The position numbers and the translations under genes are program-made. From Acidaminococcus hominis (GTDB taxonomy: Bacteria; Bacillota; Negativicutes; Acidaminococcales; Acidaminococcaceae), in assembly GCF_021044795.1 (NCBI RefSeq), contig NZ_JAJNOP010000063.1: DNA of 6,007 nucleotides. One strand, 5' to 3'. Every line of letters starts with the position of its first letter. Position 1 is the first letter of the stretch. Below, one piece after another: positions 5,266 to 6,007 of the stretch. The notes beneath the pieces were generated by a model that was given only the letters and a program-made list of their open reading frames with translations, made no database searches and was not told the DNA's origin.

Positions 5266-5322
5266 GGCCGGTATTGTTTTCCGTGCTGCCGGGCTTCCGT
5301 GGAACCCGGTTTAAGGCCGGCC
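5266..5322 (-). promoter_or_regulatory. Structured 5' leader of coaX
   Basis: CCGGCC (5317-5322, plus strand) pairs with GGCCGG (5266-5271), enclosing a hairpin with CCGGG (5289-5293) and CCCGG (5305-5309). TTC/GAA extends the inner hairpin past one bulge. The leader is about 85 bases from the proposed start of transcription. I recognise no known riboswitch in it, so regulation is only possible, not shown. Confidence 0.4.
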
Positions 5323-5334
5323 ATAAACGCCTAT

Positions 5335-5362
5335 ATTATATCAAATAGGTAAAATCGTGCAA
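5335..5362 (-). promoter_or_regulatory. Promoter of coaX(-dusB)
   Basis: On the minus strand, a perfect TATAAT (5340-5335) is preceded 16 bases upstream by TTGCAC (5362-5357), a half-match to TTGACA. Transcription would begin near 5328. No other promoter as good is seen before coaX. Confidence 0.7.
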
Positions 5363-5363
5363 G

Positions 5364-5817
5364 GGGTAATGTGTGGAGAGCAGGAATGTAAACGCATTCC
5401 TGCCGGGACTGCTGCTGGCCGTCAAGCGGCTAAAGGGGGTCAAAGTTTCCAAAGAAGGGCGCATTTTGGGTATGAAAAAGACTGGCACTCCGGGTGAAAA
5501 AACGGGTAAGCGTGGGTTTGGGTTGGTGCGGCCAGCGGCGGCTCGTGCAAGAAAAAGGCGGGGTGGGGTAGGTTGGGTTACCCACAATGCCGTTTCGGCC
5601 GGGAGAGGGCGAATTTGCCGAGGTGAGGGGGAAGAAGACTGGGTGAGGCTCCATAAAACGGTAAACTATCGTAGTGATTACGGGAGATGTTTTTTAGCCG
5701 TAGTAGGTAAACGATCATAATGGTGCAGGAAATCCACTTAGAGAAGCAAGAACTAATGCCTGAAATAGTACAGTTTACCCGTTCCTATGCCCATTCTTCC
5801 CGTTCGTTCTCAAGCTA
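5364..5817. other. Non-coding stretch between coaX and the DUF559 gene
   Basis: I see no supportable gene. A perfect 9-bp hairpin GCAGGAATG/CATTCCTGC lies at 5380-5403, without a T run. From about 5500 to 5650 the plus strand is G-rich with many GGG and GGGG runs, including TGGG-TTA-CCCA near 5575. From 5660 a 15-base direct repeat starts (listed separately). A frame of about 115 codons starting with GTG at 5373 is Arg/Gly-rich and matches nothing I know. Confidence 0.55.
5660..5778. repeat. GGTAAAC repeats upstream of the DUF559 gene
   Basis: GGTAAAC-n-ATC occurs at 5660-5674 and again at 5706-5720 with 12 of 15 bases the same. GTTTACC, the inverted form, lies at 5772-5778. The three sites fall within 120 bp upstream of a divergent pair of promoters. 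They could be binding sites for a regulator, but this is unproven. Confidence 0.35.
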
Positions 5818-5846
5818 TAGACATCCCCTATTTGTTTCGTTACTAT
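5818..5846 (+). promoter_or_regulatory. Promoter of the DUF559 gene
   Basis: TAGACA (5818-5823, five of six matches to TTGACA) is spaced 17 bases from TACTAT (5841-5846, four of six matches to TATAAT). Transcription would start near 5853, leaving a leader of about 25 bases. Confidence 0.5.
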
Positions 5847-5877
5847 GAGGATATCTAGGCGCAAAGGAGCAAAAGTC

Positions 5878-6007
5878 ATGGAAGATATGCAGACAGAACG
5901 ACACAAAGAACTGATGAACAATGCCCGAGAATTACGGAAAAACATGACCAAGCAAGAGAGGAAACTATGGTACAACTTCCTCCGCGGCTACTGGATCAGA
6001 TGGCGCA
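5878..6007 (+). CDS. DUF559 endonuclease-domain protein, N-terminal part
   Basis: Only the first 43 codons lie in the window; the gene runs off the right edge. The segment ARELRKNMTKQERKLWY (16-32), followed by a short loop and an IRWR-like strand, is characteristic of the N-terminus of DUF559 proteins. These are small (usually about 110-130 residues) and related to Vsr and other restriction-endonuclease-fold nucleases. The catalytic acidic residues and the expected IDG-like motif would be past the edge, so activity cannot be judged. The start is chosen because AAAGGAG lies eight bases upstream. An in-frame ATG at 5845 has no ribosome binding site and overlaps the likely -10. The gene diverges from coaX. 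The cellular role of the family is not established. Confidence 0.8.
   Translation, partial: MEDMQTERHKELMNNARELRKNMTKQERKLWYNFLRGYWIRWR

Noticed and set aside
5373..5720. A 115-codon plus-strand frame starting with GTG
   Set aside because: AAGGGG lies six bases upstream, but the protein is Arg/Lys/Gly-rich, follows the G-rich DNA composition and is unlike any family I know. There is no convincing promoter.

Overview
The window looks like part of a Firmicutes-type chromosome. Genes have strong AGGAGG-like ribosome binding sites, coaX is next to dusB, and rho-independent terminators are present. Negativicutes (Acidaminococcus or Phascolarctobacterium relatives) is my best guess at the lineage, but nothing here proves it. 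Three complete genes lie on the minus strand and one partial gene enters from the right on the plus strand. The rest, more than half the window, is non-coding and unusually rich in repeats and hairpins.

Layout from left to right. Positions 1-320 hold a stem-loop followed by two tandem copies of a 134-146 bp repeat. Positions 321-825 hold no supportable gene. Positions 826-2120 hold a solo TnpB (IS200/IS605 OrfB-type RNA-guided nuclease) on the minus strand, with palindromes after its stop and a promoter containing a LexA-like box. No TnpA is present. Positions 2252-3370 form a 1.1 kb intergenic mosaic of at least a dozen hairpins and two repeat families, each present twice. One family keeps its helices through compensatory base changes, and the other resembles IS200/IS605 right ends.

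Positions 3370-5363 hold the housekeeping part, read right to left: promoter, structured leader, coaX (type III pantothenate kinase), a strong intrinsic terminator, dusB (tRNA-dihydrouridine synthase), then a second terminator. The terminator between coaX and dusB ends 10 bases before the dusB start, so dusB expression probably depends on readthrough. Positions 5364-5877 are non-coding with a repeated GGTAAAC motif. From 5878 a DUF559-type endonuclease-domain gene starts on the plus strand and runs off the end.

The genes do not form one pathway. CoaX acts in coenzyme A synthesis and DusB in tRNA modification. TnpB and the repeats are mobile or accessory DNA. The points most worth following are the covarying repeat pair, the LexA-like operator in the tnpB promoter, and the right-end-like repeats with no transposon attached.
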